Assembly: GCA_019009955.1 (NCBI GenBank)
Contig: CM032231.1
Span: forward strand, 92,091,001 to 92,155,000
Source of the DNA: Riptortus pedestris
Taxonomy: Eukaryota > Arthropoda > Insecta > Hemiptera > Alydidae
Length of the DNA stretch: 64,000 bases
Direction of reading: 5' to 3'
Shown: positions 1 through 12,853 of the stretch, in pieces
How the letters are laid out: each line of letters begins with the position of its first letter
Numbering within the stretch: position 1 is the stretch's first letter
Program-made: the position numbers and the translations under genes
The notes under the pieces: generated by a model
Seen by the model: the letters and a program-made list of their open reading frames with translations, nothing else
The model's database searches: none
Told to the model about the DNA's origin: nothing

Positions 1-2090
1 GGCTTACTAGATAATGCCAAGGACGGAGCTCCTATTTGATTAGTAATCTTAATTTTTAAGAAAACAATACTAAATGAAGTTGGTAGATAAAATTATTAAT
101 AAGTGGACTTTCTTTTATAAACCAACAATATAATTTTCCTCACCATTACATACAAGTATTGATTAGATATGGAATAACTCCAATAAACTGTATAAGCTGA
201 GCTCGATGATGCATGAGCTAGATTTTTATGTTTTTTTTTTTCATTTAAATGCAAGCAGGAGAATTCTAATAAATATTCTGGTTTTGATTTTAAGAAACAT
301 TTATTTAATATTTTTTCTGTGAAAAAATGCTCTCTAAGAAAACTAATTGCATTTGATAACTTTAATGAATATCAATGCTTTCTTAGAGAATAACAATATT
401 AAATTTATCTGGTCAATTTTATTTTAGTTCTTTGTAGTTTGCAGCTTTCATCAAAGAAATATCTGTTCAGGGTCAATAATTTGAAACCTTAATCTCATAC
501 ATGCATCTACCATAAGAAACAAATCCCTAACAAAAATAATTAAATCTGTTTAAGACAATGATTACTAAATGAGCCATAGCTAAAATTTTAAGAATATCAG
601 CAGAATTATCCAATACTGCCTATAGCAATACAAAAAGAGTGCACATCATAAAGCAGTTGGCAATAATCAAGTAAAAGAAAGTAATTAAAATGTATGAGAC
701 TATGATAAAAACATAAAAAGTACCTATACTAAATATATTTTATATAAATAAATATTAACAACACTACTTGTCTGAAACTCAGTGACAGCTCTGTACAATT
801 AACAAAACAAAAGGTTAAACATATTTATAATTAAAATTAATTATACTGAATTGTCACAAAGTTTGCAGGTTTTACTAATAATAGAAACTTAACAATACTA
901 TCACAGTCATGCGAAAATGTGACTACTTCAATAATAATTAAGTACCAAAAAAAATATAATAGGAAAAAAATATCTTTGTAAAAATATATATTTATACATA
1001 CATATTTATATTTATATCATTGAACAATTTAACATCTAAATTCATCTATAATATAAAAAGAACACAAACACTTTTTTTCCCAATTTAGGTGGATAATATA
1101 TTAACATAGCAAATTGTGCAGAAATAAATATCAATATAAATCTTTAACATATACTTCAAATAAATTATTAAATACATGGTGCTTTAAAATATTCAGCTTT
1201 ATATAGTAGTAATGAATAATACTAATTATTCATGATTAAGGCTATAGCTAATTCATGGGTCGTAATACCTTAAAAAATATTCTGCTGACTAAGTAACTGA
1301 ATCATATTAATCAGGATCATTTTGTACCTCTAAGAAATTTTCACTAAGGGTGTGAAACATTCCGAATTTATAAAAATGTCTACTGTGCATAACAGTTTTT
1401 TTTTATCCATGATGACTCACTTAACACAATTTCTCTAATATAATTAATTATATTATACAAGAATTAAGCTCAGATGAACCAACACATATACAGAAAACCT
1501 TTTATTCCTTCAACGTCTTTGTGTCTCATAAATTGGCTACTCTTCAAGGGCTCTCAAAATATTATTTATAGAGAAGTAAAAAAAAATCACTAGTGTAAAT
1601 TTTACCTTATCTAAACTCAGTTATCAAATAAATAAAAGCTCTAATGCCATAAAAAATAAAATAACAGAATTTTTAATAATAAAAAGAAGATTGCCAGACA
1701 AGTGAGAAGGGGAACGGATGGCTAATGCATAATCAATTCTACAATATTCTGTAAAAAGAAACAAAAAATGACTATTCAAAATTTCTATTCTTCATATTCA
1801 TGTAATTTCATTAAAATGGTTTGTCTAAGGCCAGAAACCAGTTTGATACATCTCTTACTGTAATACTAATTATAGAAAACAGAAATTTTGTATAAATCTC
1901 ATTCTCACTAAACTACGGTGTGGAAAAATATTGTAAATTTGGAAAATAAATAAGTAAGAAATAAATAAATAAAATGATATTAAGTAAATATTATAATAAG
2001 CAATAACATGTTAAGTAATCACAGTATAGATATTGAATAAGTAAACTTGAAAAAGTAATCAAAGAAATTCTTCTCCAATGCTTTAAATCA

Positions 2091-2150
<60 letters not shown>

Positions 2151-5100
2151 ACCATTTTTTGTGAAAATAAATTATGAACAATGCAAACAAAGTTTGGAGA
2201 CAATTCAAATGAATAGTTCGAAAAAATAATCATAGCTGACCATAGGTACTCAAATACAAATAATAGAGCAAGTTGAGGAATGAAAGTTTTATGTAGTAAA
2301 AACATATCGCCAATTGCACTATGAACTAAAATGTACATGTATTTATGTGTACATATTGTTTGCATACATATATGTATGCATGTACACACATATATAAAAT
2401 ATATGTGATATGTCACTTTTCACTCTTTCATCTTTGTCACTGGGAGTTGACAAATAGTTTGAAAGAAAAGAGAAAGAATATAGAGAAACATACCAGTAGG
2501 AGTTTCTCAATAATCTTTACTATTCTTACAAGTGCATCCAGTGAGAGATTTTTACAAGACCTCCAAATAAAATTAAATACTCCTTATAAATATTTATGTT
2601 TTGCGGCATGAAATGTGACACTAACTAATTGTTAACTGGTTATTTGCAAATTTATTTTCCCTATTTGTAAATTTATTTTTACATATAGAAATACAGATAA
2701 ATTTATTCTACTATGATTCCTTCTATATTTAATTTTGAATACTAGTGAGTCATGTATACCCTGGGGCATAACGTTTTAAACTAAATAAACTTAATGCGAA
2801 CCAAAAGCCTTCTTAAGACTAAGTTACACTATAACAGGATATAATTCGCTTAAATAGTGGTTTCCTCTTTATTTCACATTTTTTGGTACAAAATATAAGA
2901 CTATAGCTTCCATTATCCTCATTTAACATTGGATCAATAAGAAGACAACTCATGTCATTAGATAGTTCTAAACTTCACATGACTGTATAGCTCTAAAATA
3001 AATTCAATAATTTAAAAGATATTAAAAACCTAGTGTGGTTCTTATGAATTTCAAAATATCGTAATGTGAAAAGAGCTTCTGAAAGAACACAATAGTTGCA
3101 ACTACAAAGTGTAACCTTTAGATCATGATGAATGTGTGGTTAAGATTTTTTTTTTTTTTTTTTATCAGAAACAGGATTGACTCTTTGCAGTCTTTAGTTG
3201 GACCCACATATTCTCTTATAGTTTTAATTCTGATTGATTCTCTAGGTTGTTTGTTCATTTCTAGATTCAGCCAGATTACTTTCTGCAAGGAGATAAAAAT
3301 ATAATCAGTGTGACTTACAAGTAATGTTAAGAAAAAAAATCCTACTACAACCACTTTTATAGCCTGATTACTAATAAAATTTTAAAACTTAAGCCCCACA
3401 TTAGATAAGCCTCTGGGCATCTTCATTGGAGTTTCCCTTATTCAATCCGATCTGGGCATTGCAGCTCCATTGTTTAAAAATTCATGATATCCTCAATTAT
3501 CAGTCAACTTTCACTGAGATGTTTAAATATCAATCCCACAGCTGAGAAATGCCTCCAGGTGAATCTATATACAACTTCAAGAAGCAAATTGGAGTTAGGA
3601 AAGTTTAATTGTAGATATCAGATTGAAATAACAAAAAATATGTCTGAAAGAAAATGAGTCATATTATTGTCAAGCCAAATATAATAATTTAATAGAGTTC
3701 AGCTAATTTCCAATGATACTATCAAAGAGTCATCTCCCTAAATTATTTGTATTTATTATTTTTTTCCCTTTAAAATTGGCTTATCTATTGACATACAGAC
3801 AAATTAATTCAAAGCACCATGTATAAAATGATAAAAATACTTCATGCATTGATTTATCAAAGAATTTTAAATAACAACTTTAACAATGAATAAAATATGA
3901 ATCAAAAAGTATTTTTTTTTTATATAAAATAATCTTTGCTCAAACATTATCCAACTTATTTAAATAAATTCTATAATTTATAATAATTATAAAATACTGT
4001 CCATTTATAAAAGCAACAATATATGCTATGAAGCTAACAAATTTTATAAATATTATTAAAAGGGACAAGATGTTTATGTACATTGAAGAATTTATCATTC
4101 AGACATAAATGTAGACTTATACATATGTATATTTGTTAAAAGAAATTCTCAGTAGCGGATTCCCTTATGTTTTCAATATATATGCTTTTTTGCTCTAAAA
4201 AACACTCAAGGTTCAAAACCAACCACTTAAGGCTTTGAAATGATGTATTGTTAAAAAAGAACTCCTTCAGGATTTACAATTCACACAAGCGATGTTGCCT
4301 AGTTTCTACTTATATACATGCAACAATTGAAATTATATATTTATCACAAAAAATTACGATTACAGTGAATAAATGGTGCCAGGCCAAATTGAATATCACA
4401 TTATTCATAATAAACGCTTAATATACTCAACTTACTTTTATTAATGAGGTGTAATGTGACCTGTTTCATTATTTTTCAAATTAAATTAAGTAAATCCTAT
4501 CAAGAGTTTTAAAGCAATAACTCTTAAATTTATATTTAAAAAATGATACAAAATTTCTATTTTTCTTTAAGTTACTATTATGATACATAGTATTAATTAT
4601 ATGGTGAAAAGTTTATAAAAATTATTCGTTGTTTACTTGATCATGCCTCAAGACAGAGAAATATTAGCAATTTTAGATTATAGATCTATTTATATTATAA
4701 CAAAGACCCAATAACACTCAAATACATTAACCTTTGAATGTGAATATTAGGGGGAAAAAATTACTAGTCAACCTTATTTAAAACATATTATTTCATGACC
4801 CTTTCGGAGCAATTCAAAGTACTTACAGACCATTTCAGCCAGCCAAATGCCTCGGGAACAGATGAGATACAAAACTAAGCAGAATAGTTATGAAATTATC
4901 CACAAATAAGAATTAAAGAATAGACCACATAAATATAGAACTTCATTTAAGACTCATCTATATAATTAAAAGGCTTTGGATTTGATAAAAATATATTTGA
5001 TCGATAGTTTGAGCGAGTTGAAAATATTTATAGCTGATGTAGTGCATAGACAGTGAGTTGGGAATTAGATAACTTAAGTAATTATGCAGATCTGTACTGT

Positions 5101-8100
5101 GGGATTTTTCTAAACTTCTTCAGTAGTACATATCTGAAAGCACAGTTAAACTCTCACAGAACATTCTTTATCAATTCTGTATCAAGGATATCATTTCTTA
5201 TCTGCTTTATAATATGAGGTGAAATAAATGTTCTGCTTAATTGTAAATATTACTTTAAGTCTGTCTTCTTACATCAATAAGCATATATGTGCATTAAATT
5301 GATTTCTAGTAAACCAGTCAATATTTGTCTCTTTTATATATTTTATAAATCAATAGCTAATTATATATTCATAATTTAATTTGAAAATGATAATGCACAT
5401 TCTTACTAACATCATAATCATTCTGATACTTCTTCATGTGATGAATTATAATTCTATGACCTGAAGAAGTATAAGTATAATAGTGATAGATCTGCACCTT
5501 GGTCATTAGGCTGAAAGAATTTATAAAATTTGCTCCAAAAGAACTATTTATAAGATGATTTTAGACCAGTTTAATAAAATTGACTTCAATGACTAAGTGA
5601 TTCAGATTCATCTCAACTTTCAATCAACATACTGATTTAGATATGGATGATATTTAATGCCCTTTCTTGAGTCTGCAATCAGCAACATTCTTGTCATTTG
5701 ATTTGAAAAATGCAAAACCATGAACTCTTCTCTTCCATCCCATTTTCAAGTTAATAAGACAAAACATTTCTAAATGTTATTACATATAAGATTATTTTAA
5801 TTTTGGAAAACTTCCAAAATAGATGCATGATAAATTCTCTATATTGAGTATGATATGCAGAATTGGATAGATGGGGATAAACATTTCATAAAGTTTTTAA
5901 AAAAAAATTTCAATTTCATTTTCAATTAACGTTGAAAAAAAAACGTAATTTCAAAATATTTTCATTTCTTATTTTAGATTCAGGTGTCATGTCGTCATGT
6001 TCTTATGCATACAGGTGTCAACATAAGTCTAAATATAGCAGTGGAAATAAAATTTAAGAATGATTAACTATTGTTAACTATAATTAAACATACATTAATG
6101 ACAAAATTAATTCTTAAATTTGAACAAAAATGGCTGCAGTACAATAAATATAAATGGAAGAAATACCGTTCTCATATGTTAATGAAATCATGAATGTACA
6201 AACTGAAATTAAAAGAAACTTTTTATGAAGATGAAGAGGGTGGATCATTTAACAGTAACCAGTAAATCATATTTATTTGAAATATAAATGGATAGAGTAA
6301 AAAAAAAACAGTAAGACTTTAGGCATTTTATTTAATGTTCAAAAATAAGAAAAGCTAATAACAACCAACAATTAATCTAATTTTAAGACTAAATTTACTT
6401 GATGGTTGGAAAAATAAACAATTAAATACCCATCTGCTGTCAAATACAGCAGCATAATGTATGTATGTATCAGAAATTTATTTATATTAACATGGTTCAG
6501 AAATAAAACCATTTTAAACCAATTATATTGATAAACTTTTCAAATTCAAAAGATATATTAAGTTATTACTACATGTACAGAAAAAAATAAATATCGAGTT
6601 TAAGTTTCTTTACAAATCAAATTTAATTATTCTGAATTTCCCTAAGAAGTTCAAATAGGTCAACATTTACAAGTAATTTCTAATATATTGACTTTACTTG
6701 TAAGGAGAGATAAAAAATAGCCAGGATAAAATCTCAGAAGACAGTGTTTTCTTTAGTCTTGGTAAGTGCTTGAAAAATTGAATGGTAGCAATTTCCTAAT
6801 TCAGATTGCCAATTTAACAGGCAAAGGGATGAGATGAGGGGAGGCATGACCCATTTTCACTGATTTTTTAGTTTTTATTTATCAATATATTTTGTATTCT
6901 AATAAAATGCTAGTTAAATTGGTGCCTATATGTTACATAGCGTTTTATATATATATATTTCTTTTTTTTTTTTGAAGTTACCTTTTATAACTTCAATATT
7001 TTATTCTACGTATTTCAGTCTTGTTTCATATAAATGGTAATGAAGGTCTGATGATCAAAAATATTCTGTTTTGTCAATGATAATAGACTAGAGGTAATTT
7101 GATTGAAAAAATAATTGAAACAATATAGAGCACAATCTTTTTTTTTAATATGACTTCCCCATTGCTATTAAACACAACACGAAATGAAAAACAAAAATAA
7201 AATACAATTTTTGTGAATGTTGATTTCAATTAATCAGAGAACTAGAAGTTATTTATATATACCCTGCTCACTAACCATTATGAGGATATCGAGTATCTAC
7301 TTGTATAAAGAAGTAATATCTTTGGTCTGTTATGACACCACAATATGGTGGGACATGTTTCAAGCTGACCTCCCTATATTATATGTATATATAATATGTT
7401 TAAGATCATCCATTCTGACTAAAAAATGGCTTTTTCTATAAAAAGGCTGTCCAACAAGAAAACACATTGCCATTACAATTCAATATATTAACTGGAGATG
7501 CCATTACATTACTCAAAAAAATATATATATATCAATAGCAACATAACTACTATTATTAGTCCATAACAAAACAAATATTAGGAAACATTCATGAGGACCT
7601 AGAGGTTCCTGGTGTTCTGACACGAAAGGCTAGGCAAAAATATGAGTACAACCTATTTCTTTTCTTTTAAAAAAAGCTATAATGGAAATTCAAAAGTAAA
7701 AAAATGTAAACCAAATACATTTTTGGCTCTGAGAAATCATATTTTAGTTTATATTAAAAAATAAAGTTGATATTATGTCCCATAATGCCAAGTAAAAACA
7801 AACATCAATTGTACACTCTGAGGGCATTATTAAAAAACCAGATGGACTACATTTGGATCACTTATTTTTGAAATTACTCAACCATAATCACTGAACTTTG
7901 TAATTTTGCAATCTCTGAAGAGAAAAATGGAAATAGGGAGGTCATGTAGGGAAAGCATCTCCTGAGGGTATGGTCACTAAAGGGATTTAGATCAAACATG
8001 CAACAATTTTTAAAGAACATTATTTATATAGTGAGAGAAGAAATAGTATTACATGAAATGAGAACTTCTAGTCTTTATTTGACTTGTATTATATAATACT

Positions 8101-9859
8101 CTGGAGGCATAGATTTTGCACAAAAGCAAGCTAATTGAACACTGAAAACCATTTTCTGCAATGATCTTTAGTATAAAGGCATATTTTGAAGGTAAGATGA
8201 AATAAAATACATAAAATAGTCACATTGAAGATAGCAAATGAAAAATTGTTTATAGTTCTGAAAGCTTATATTTTACTTACTTACTTTTTCTTCCTTCTAG
8301 GACTGATAAGCACAAATATTTGATCGTATCATTCATTCTTAAAAATACAACCAAATATATATTCGAAATAACAAAGCTAATAAATTATGATTTTATTATT
8401 TCACTGTTATTAATTAAATAAATTATTGTTTATTTATAACATGTAAATATAAGAATTTCATAACTATTTCTGCTTAATGACTTGTCCAGAGAACCAATAC
8501 ATAAATAAAAAAAAAACTTAACAGGGACTACCACAATTTTAATATAAGAGCACAGAGGGATCAATTAAAGATAAGAAATTTAAATGAGTTACAACCTCCC
8601 AATACTTAATGCTCTATGCTTATCTTACACTTTCGGTCTCTTAAGATTACCAGCTAACTTTAGACTTCCTTTCATTCTATACTTTCAGTTGATTTCTTTT
8701 TAAAAAACATTCAGAGTAGTCGCAGTTAAGGTTTAATGAAAAGATAAATATTGTAAATAACATGTGTTTAATGGGGTGGGAAGGGGGGCACCCAATCCAA
8801 CAGCCACCTATACATAATTTTCATAAACACAATTTCACATTTTTATAATTACCTATCAGAGTTATAATGTCCACCCCACTTCATCTCATACATTCAAATT
8901 CTTCATAAGATATCTAAGCCATATAGTACAAATATATCACAAATTATTCAAGAAAAAAATATTTTCTTATAAAGCGCTAAATAGTTCAGAATTTCTAATG
9001 AAATAATGTATCTACAAGATCTACTATATTTTTTCATTCATCCATGAATTTAATTCATTTTGAATGAGATAGATACTAGAAAATGTTCAGTTATTTACAT
9101 ACATGTAATGTATGGGAACTGGCAGTGGGGAAAATTGAGATATACACAGCACATACTACACCAATGAGCAGACTAGTAATGCAGCTGTCAATTCCACTCA
9201 GATAGCGTCAATATTTTAATCAATTAAAGAATAAATAACAAAATTAAATTAAATTCCCCATAACTCAATTAACTTAATATTCTTGAAGACATAAACTTTG
9301 CAAAGCTATTTCTTAAACCTAAAAACAATAACAATTTTAAAAGGCACTAATATATTAAATTCAAACCAAAATAAACAAACCAAGATATTTTCTTCATTCT
9401 TTTATCACACTGATTATAAACAAGTTTGTAAATTCCAAAATATTCATTTTATAATATCTTCAATACTAGGTAGAATACAAATTTAGCTAATGCTAATTTA
9501 AATTAAAAAATAATTAAGTACATCATTAACAATAAAAGTAGAAGGATATTGTTTGGAAGAAACATTTCAATATACATACAAATATATTATATATAATGAG
9601 AAACTACCTGTACAATTAATTATATTAATTTCTTTTTAAGTAGTTGCTGTGTGGTATGCAAAATATATGACTGGGGAGTGACTAAGACCGGTCCTAACAT
9701 ACTAAATGAGTAATGAAAATGACTAGAAGAAATTTTCCTGCTGTTCTCTTCACAAAAGGCTCCTGGAAAAAAAGAAATATAATTTTTAAAGTAATAATAT
9801 GAATATCTTATTCAAAATTGTTTTTAGTTGAATCAATGATTGAAAATATAAAATTTATT
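1..9859. other. AT-rich sequence downstream of the syntaxin gene, no gene seen
   Basis: About 9.8 kb of AT-rich DNA in which I see no conserved coding segment, RNA gene or clear transposon. Open frames here are short and low in complexity; the longest (about 140 codons, near 2000-2400) owes part of its length to a TA microsatellite read as Tyr-Ile. The 3' end of the syntaxin transcript, if it has a 3' untranslated intron, may lie in its upper part. Confidence 0.7.
2095..2148. repeat. (TA)n microsatellite
   Basis: An uninterrupted run of about 27 TA units. Its flanks do not resemble the TA-bearing repeat family found beyond 43 kb, so this one looks independent. Confidence 0.95.
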
Positions 9860-11182
9860 CGTGATGTGGCTATTAAATAACGAGACTGACGCTGTAAAAC
9901 ATTTTATTTTTATTTCATACATTTTTACTTATTATCACCTTCAATATACACCCCTCCTTTATCCCTACAACGCTCCATGCGAACCGAACCTTCCATTGTT
10001 CGAAACAGTGCTGGAAGTCTTTTTCTGTCAGCTCCTTCAGAACGCGTGCCGCTTTCTCTTTCACAGCTTCAACAGACTTAAATCTTGTTTCTTTTAATGC
10101 AGATTTCACCTTAGGAAACAGATAGAAGTCGCACAGTGCAAGATCCGGCGAATAAGGCGGATGGTCTAACACTGGGATGCTGAATTTGGCTAGAAGCCTC
10201 TTAACAGACAATGCGGAATGAGCCGGCACATTGTCTTGGTGGAGAACTCATGACTTGTCCTTCCACAATTGAGGTCGTTTTTTCCTGGTTCCCGGAGTTC
10301 AGCAAGAACGTGAGGGGTAGTAATGTTGATTAATCGTTTGACCTTCAGGAACCCAGTGAAGGTTCACAATCCCATGAATATCGAAAAAAACAATCAACAT
10401 TTCTTTGAATTTTGATTTGCTCATTCGAACTTTTTTGGCTCTCGGTGAAGATGGGCTCTACCAGTGCATGGATTAGCGCTTTGTTTCAGGATCATACATA
10501 AAAAACCATGATTCGTCACATGTTATTATCCTTTCCAGTAAGTTTGGGTCATTTTCAATGGCATTCAAAGTGTCAGTACAAACATTTTTGCGAGCTTCCA
10601 GTTGTTCAAATGTGAGAATTTTAAGCACCATTTTGGCCCACACTTTTTGTATGTTAAAATTGTTATGTAATATTTGCCGTACGGATTCTTTATCAATTCG
10701 TACAGTTTCAGCAATCGCACGAATACTTAACCGACGGTCAGATCGAATCAGATTACCGATTTTTTCGATATTGTCATCCGTTTTCGACGTGGAAGGGCGA
10801 CCCGGGCGTGAATCATCTTGAACATCTTCTCGGCCATCTTGAAAACGCTTAAACCACTCAAAAACACGTGCACGCGATAAACATTCATTGCCATACACTT
10901 CTTTCAATAAATTATAAGTTTCAGTAGCGGTTTTTCCAAGTATCACATGAAATTTCACAACAATTCGTTGCTCTACTGTGACACTTAACATTTTTCCGGC
11001 GAAACAAAAAAATAACTCTAATGCAAACGAAGGCTACGGCTGTACTGATTTGTTTACAGAAGCGAGAGGCACTATATTCGAAAGAGGAAGCTTCACGATA
11101 ACAGCTGTTAGTTGCTGGCGTTTGACGCATGCGCACTTCTTCTGTAGCAGCGTCAGTCTCGTTATTTAATAGCCACACCCCG
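9860..11182 (-). mobile_element. Nearly full-length mariner-type DNA transposon
   Basis: A 1.3 kb element with a perfect 30-bp terminal inverted repeat (9865-9894 and 11148-11177), beginning TGTGGCTATTAAATAACGAG. Similarity of the ends extends a few bases further out, with a TA dinucleotide at the right edge (11183-11184) and TT where TA is expected at the left. It contains one broken transposase frame on the minus strand. Length and organisation are those of a standard mariner; the stops show it cannot move on its own. Confidence 0.92.
9915..10991 (-). pseudogene. Decayed mariner transposase (D,D34D type)
   Basis: From the ATG at 10991 the frame reads a helix-turn-helix N-terminus with LSRARVFEWFKRFQDGRED and GRPSTS, then the first catalytic Asp in ITCDESWFF. 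The second catalytic Asp (HQDN) lies near 10240, and the third is in SPDLALCDFYLF close to the end. The whole span is 359 codons, the usual size for mariner. It is broken by a stop at 10473-10475, another shortly after, a stop inside a short stretch that appears shifted by two compensating indels (around 10290-10340), and a Trp-to-stop change before HQDN. The catalytic Asp codons survive, pointing to fairly recent decay. Confidence 0.92.
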
Positions 11183-12769
11183 TACAAATTTTTATATGTA
11201 ACTCAGTCTTCCAATACTTTGAAGTTGATTGCTCAGATATACGTACTTGTAGAATACATTTTTCTTCCTCAATAAACAACAAATACCAAGTGATGGTGTA
11301 TGCCTATGCACATGCATATGTGTGTGTCTATATATATATAAAGGCTGTAAGATTAAATTAATTGCAGTATATAGGGTATACATTTGGACTGTAAACACAG
11401 ATTCTATACAACTGCTCTAAAAAAAAAAAAGTTTCTTTTCTAATGTCTGTTTAGGAATCATTAAAGTTTTTTTTATTAATACAGCTGCAAAGCTAGGCTT
11501 CAAAAATTGGTAAGTTTTTACTTTAGTTTTTTAACTGATAATATTATGCCATTATTAGAAGTAACTCTCCACTACCAAAACAAACTGTTTGGAATAATAT
11601 GAATGGTTTTATTTCAGGATGTTTTGACTGCTCATGACAGTCTTTTTTAACTAAAGACTAGAAGAGGTACCAGTGAGAAGGACTATATAATAACCAAGTC
11701 CTGAAGTAGAGAAACTCTTTTTACAAAAGAGTTCGTTTTTTCATTACTCAAGCCGATTCCCAACAACCATCAATATGAAGTATTTCAATTAATACTGCAT
11801 TATAATTTGCGTTGTGTAATAATAGGCCAATAACCTTTCTAGTATCTGTTTCCAAAAAATGGATCAAAGTCATATCCACATCATTATAGTCAAAATTATT
11901 AATGTCAGCAGTACATCAGAGGTCAAATAAATAGTTTGCACAGAAAAGAGGAGAACCTTTTTTATTAGTTCCAACTTTATATTAGTTCCAAAATATTTTG
12001 GAACGAATAACAATTATTCTTAGTGACTATAATAGCCTCTTGAATTGATTACTGAGATGCAATGAATAAATCTAATTTTGGGAAAGTTTAAGGATTAATA
12101 ATATTTTACAAATAAAATAACATTATAGAAATGTAAATAACCCATTAAATCTTATATAAGCTACTCTACAGATTTTTGTCACCCTTTTTGATAAGCCGAA
12201 TCACATTAAGGGCAGATAACAATCGTGTGTATGTCATAAATATTTTTAAAAGTATAAATTTTATTTGTAAAACTAGATTTGTTATTATTGATGTGGATTA
12301 TCAACTAAAATAATGATGTATTATTCACGATAAACAGATATGTTATTATTCAACAATACTATTTTTAATATTCTTTTTATGACCTTTCTCTCATTATTTG
12401 TTGGGAGTCTGTAGGTGGAAACAACTGATTTAAGAAACAAACGTTTATTCAGAAATTTACTATTTGTAGCTACTATCAGCTAAAAAATAAAGTAAAAAAT
12501 AATTACAATTTCTTTAAAGCCAAAAAATAACAACAAACGAATTCAACTAAATTAGTTTGAGGGAGACAAAAAAAAAAAGGAAAAAAAAAGAGAATGAGAA
12601 GGAATAACTCATAGCTCAAGGGAGAATGTATCTGCTAACTAAAAGTTAGTAAATGCTGTACTATTAAAAATGGTAGATGTGCTTATGAAAGTTGTCATAT
12701 CTTGGTTTCTCTTAACCATCTCATTAGTTACATAAAAAAAGAAGGAAAAATGTGTTTTTCTCTACTCAC
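11183..12769. other. AT-rich sequence between mariner and the last syntaxin exon, no gene seen
   Basis: Low-complexity AT-rich DNA. It may include the 3' untranslated region of the anchor-A transcript. I could not choose among the many possible AATAAA signals on the minus strand. Confidence 0.6.
12764..12769 (-). promoter_or_regulatory. Candidate splice donor just after the stop codon of anchor A
   Basis: On the minus strand GTGAGT follows the TAA stop by two bases. If used, it would remove an intron from the 3' untranslated region. Supported only by the match to the donor consensus; no acceptor has been assigned. Confidence 0.45.
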
Positions 12770-12853
12770 GTTTTAAAAGTCAAGATATCCAACGAGGGTC
12801 GAGGCAACAATGAGGCCGAGAACCGTAAGACATATTATGATCATAATCTTCTT
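12770..12853 (-). CDS. STX1A: Syntaxin-1 terminal exon with canonical anchor A
   Basis: This exon has acceptor CGAGCAG, preceded by a 15-nt T/C tract, and 27 codons including TAA (12773-12775). It encodes [18 protein letters not shown] followed by TLVGYLDF and stop. This is very close to the standard syntaxin-1 anchor of insects and molluscs ([13 protein letters not shown]). A single Cys sits at the cytoplasmic edge. Directly after the stop the sequence reads AAC then GTGAGT, a good donor site. The exon may therefore end at 12770, with further 3' untranslated exon(s) downstream. With the donor only two bases after the stop codon, such a junction should not trigger nonsense-mediated decay. Confidence 0.93.

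Noticed and set aside
1991..2416. A 141-codon open frame on the minus strand
   Set aside because: A long stretch is Tyr-Ile repeats from the TA microsatellite and the rest shows no family resemblance.
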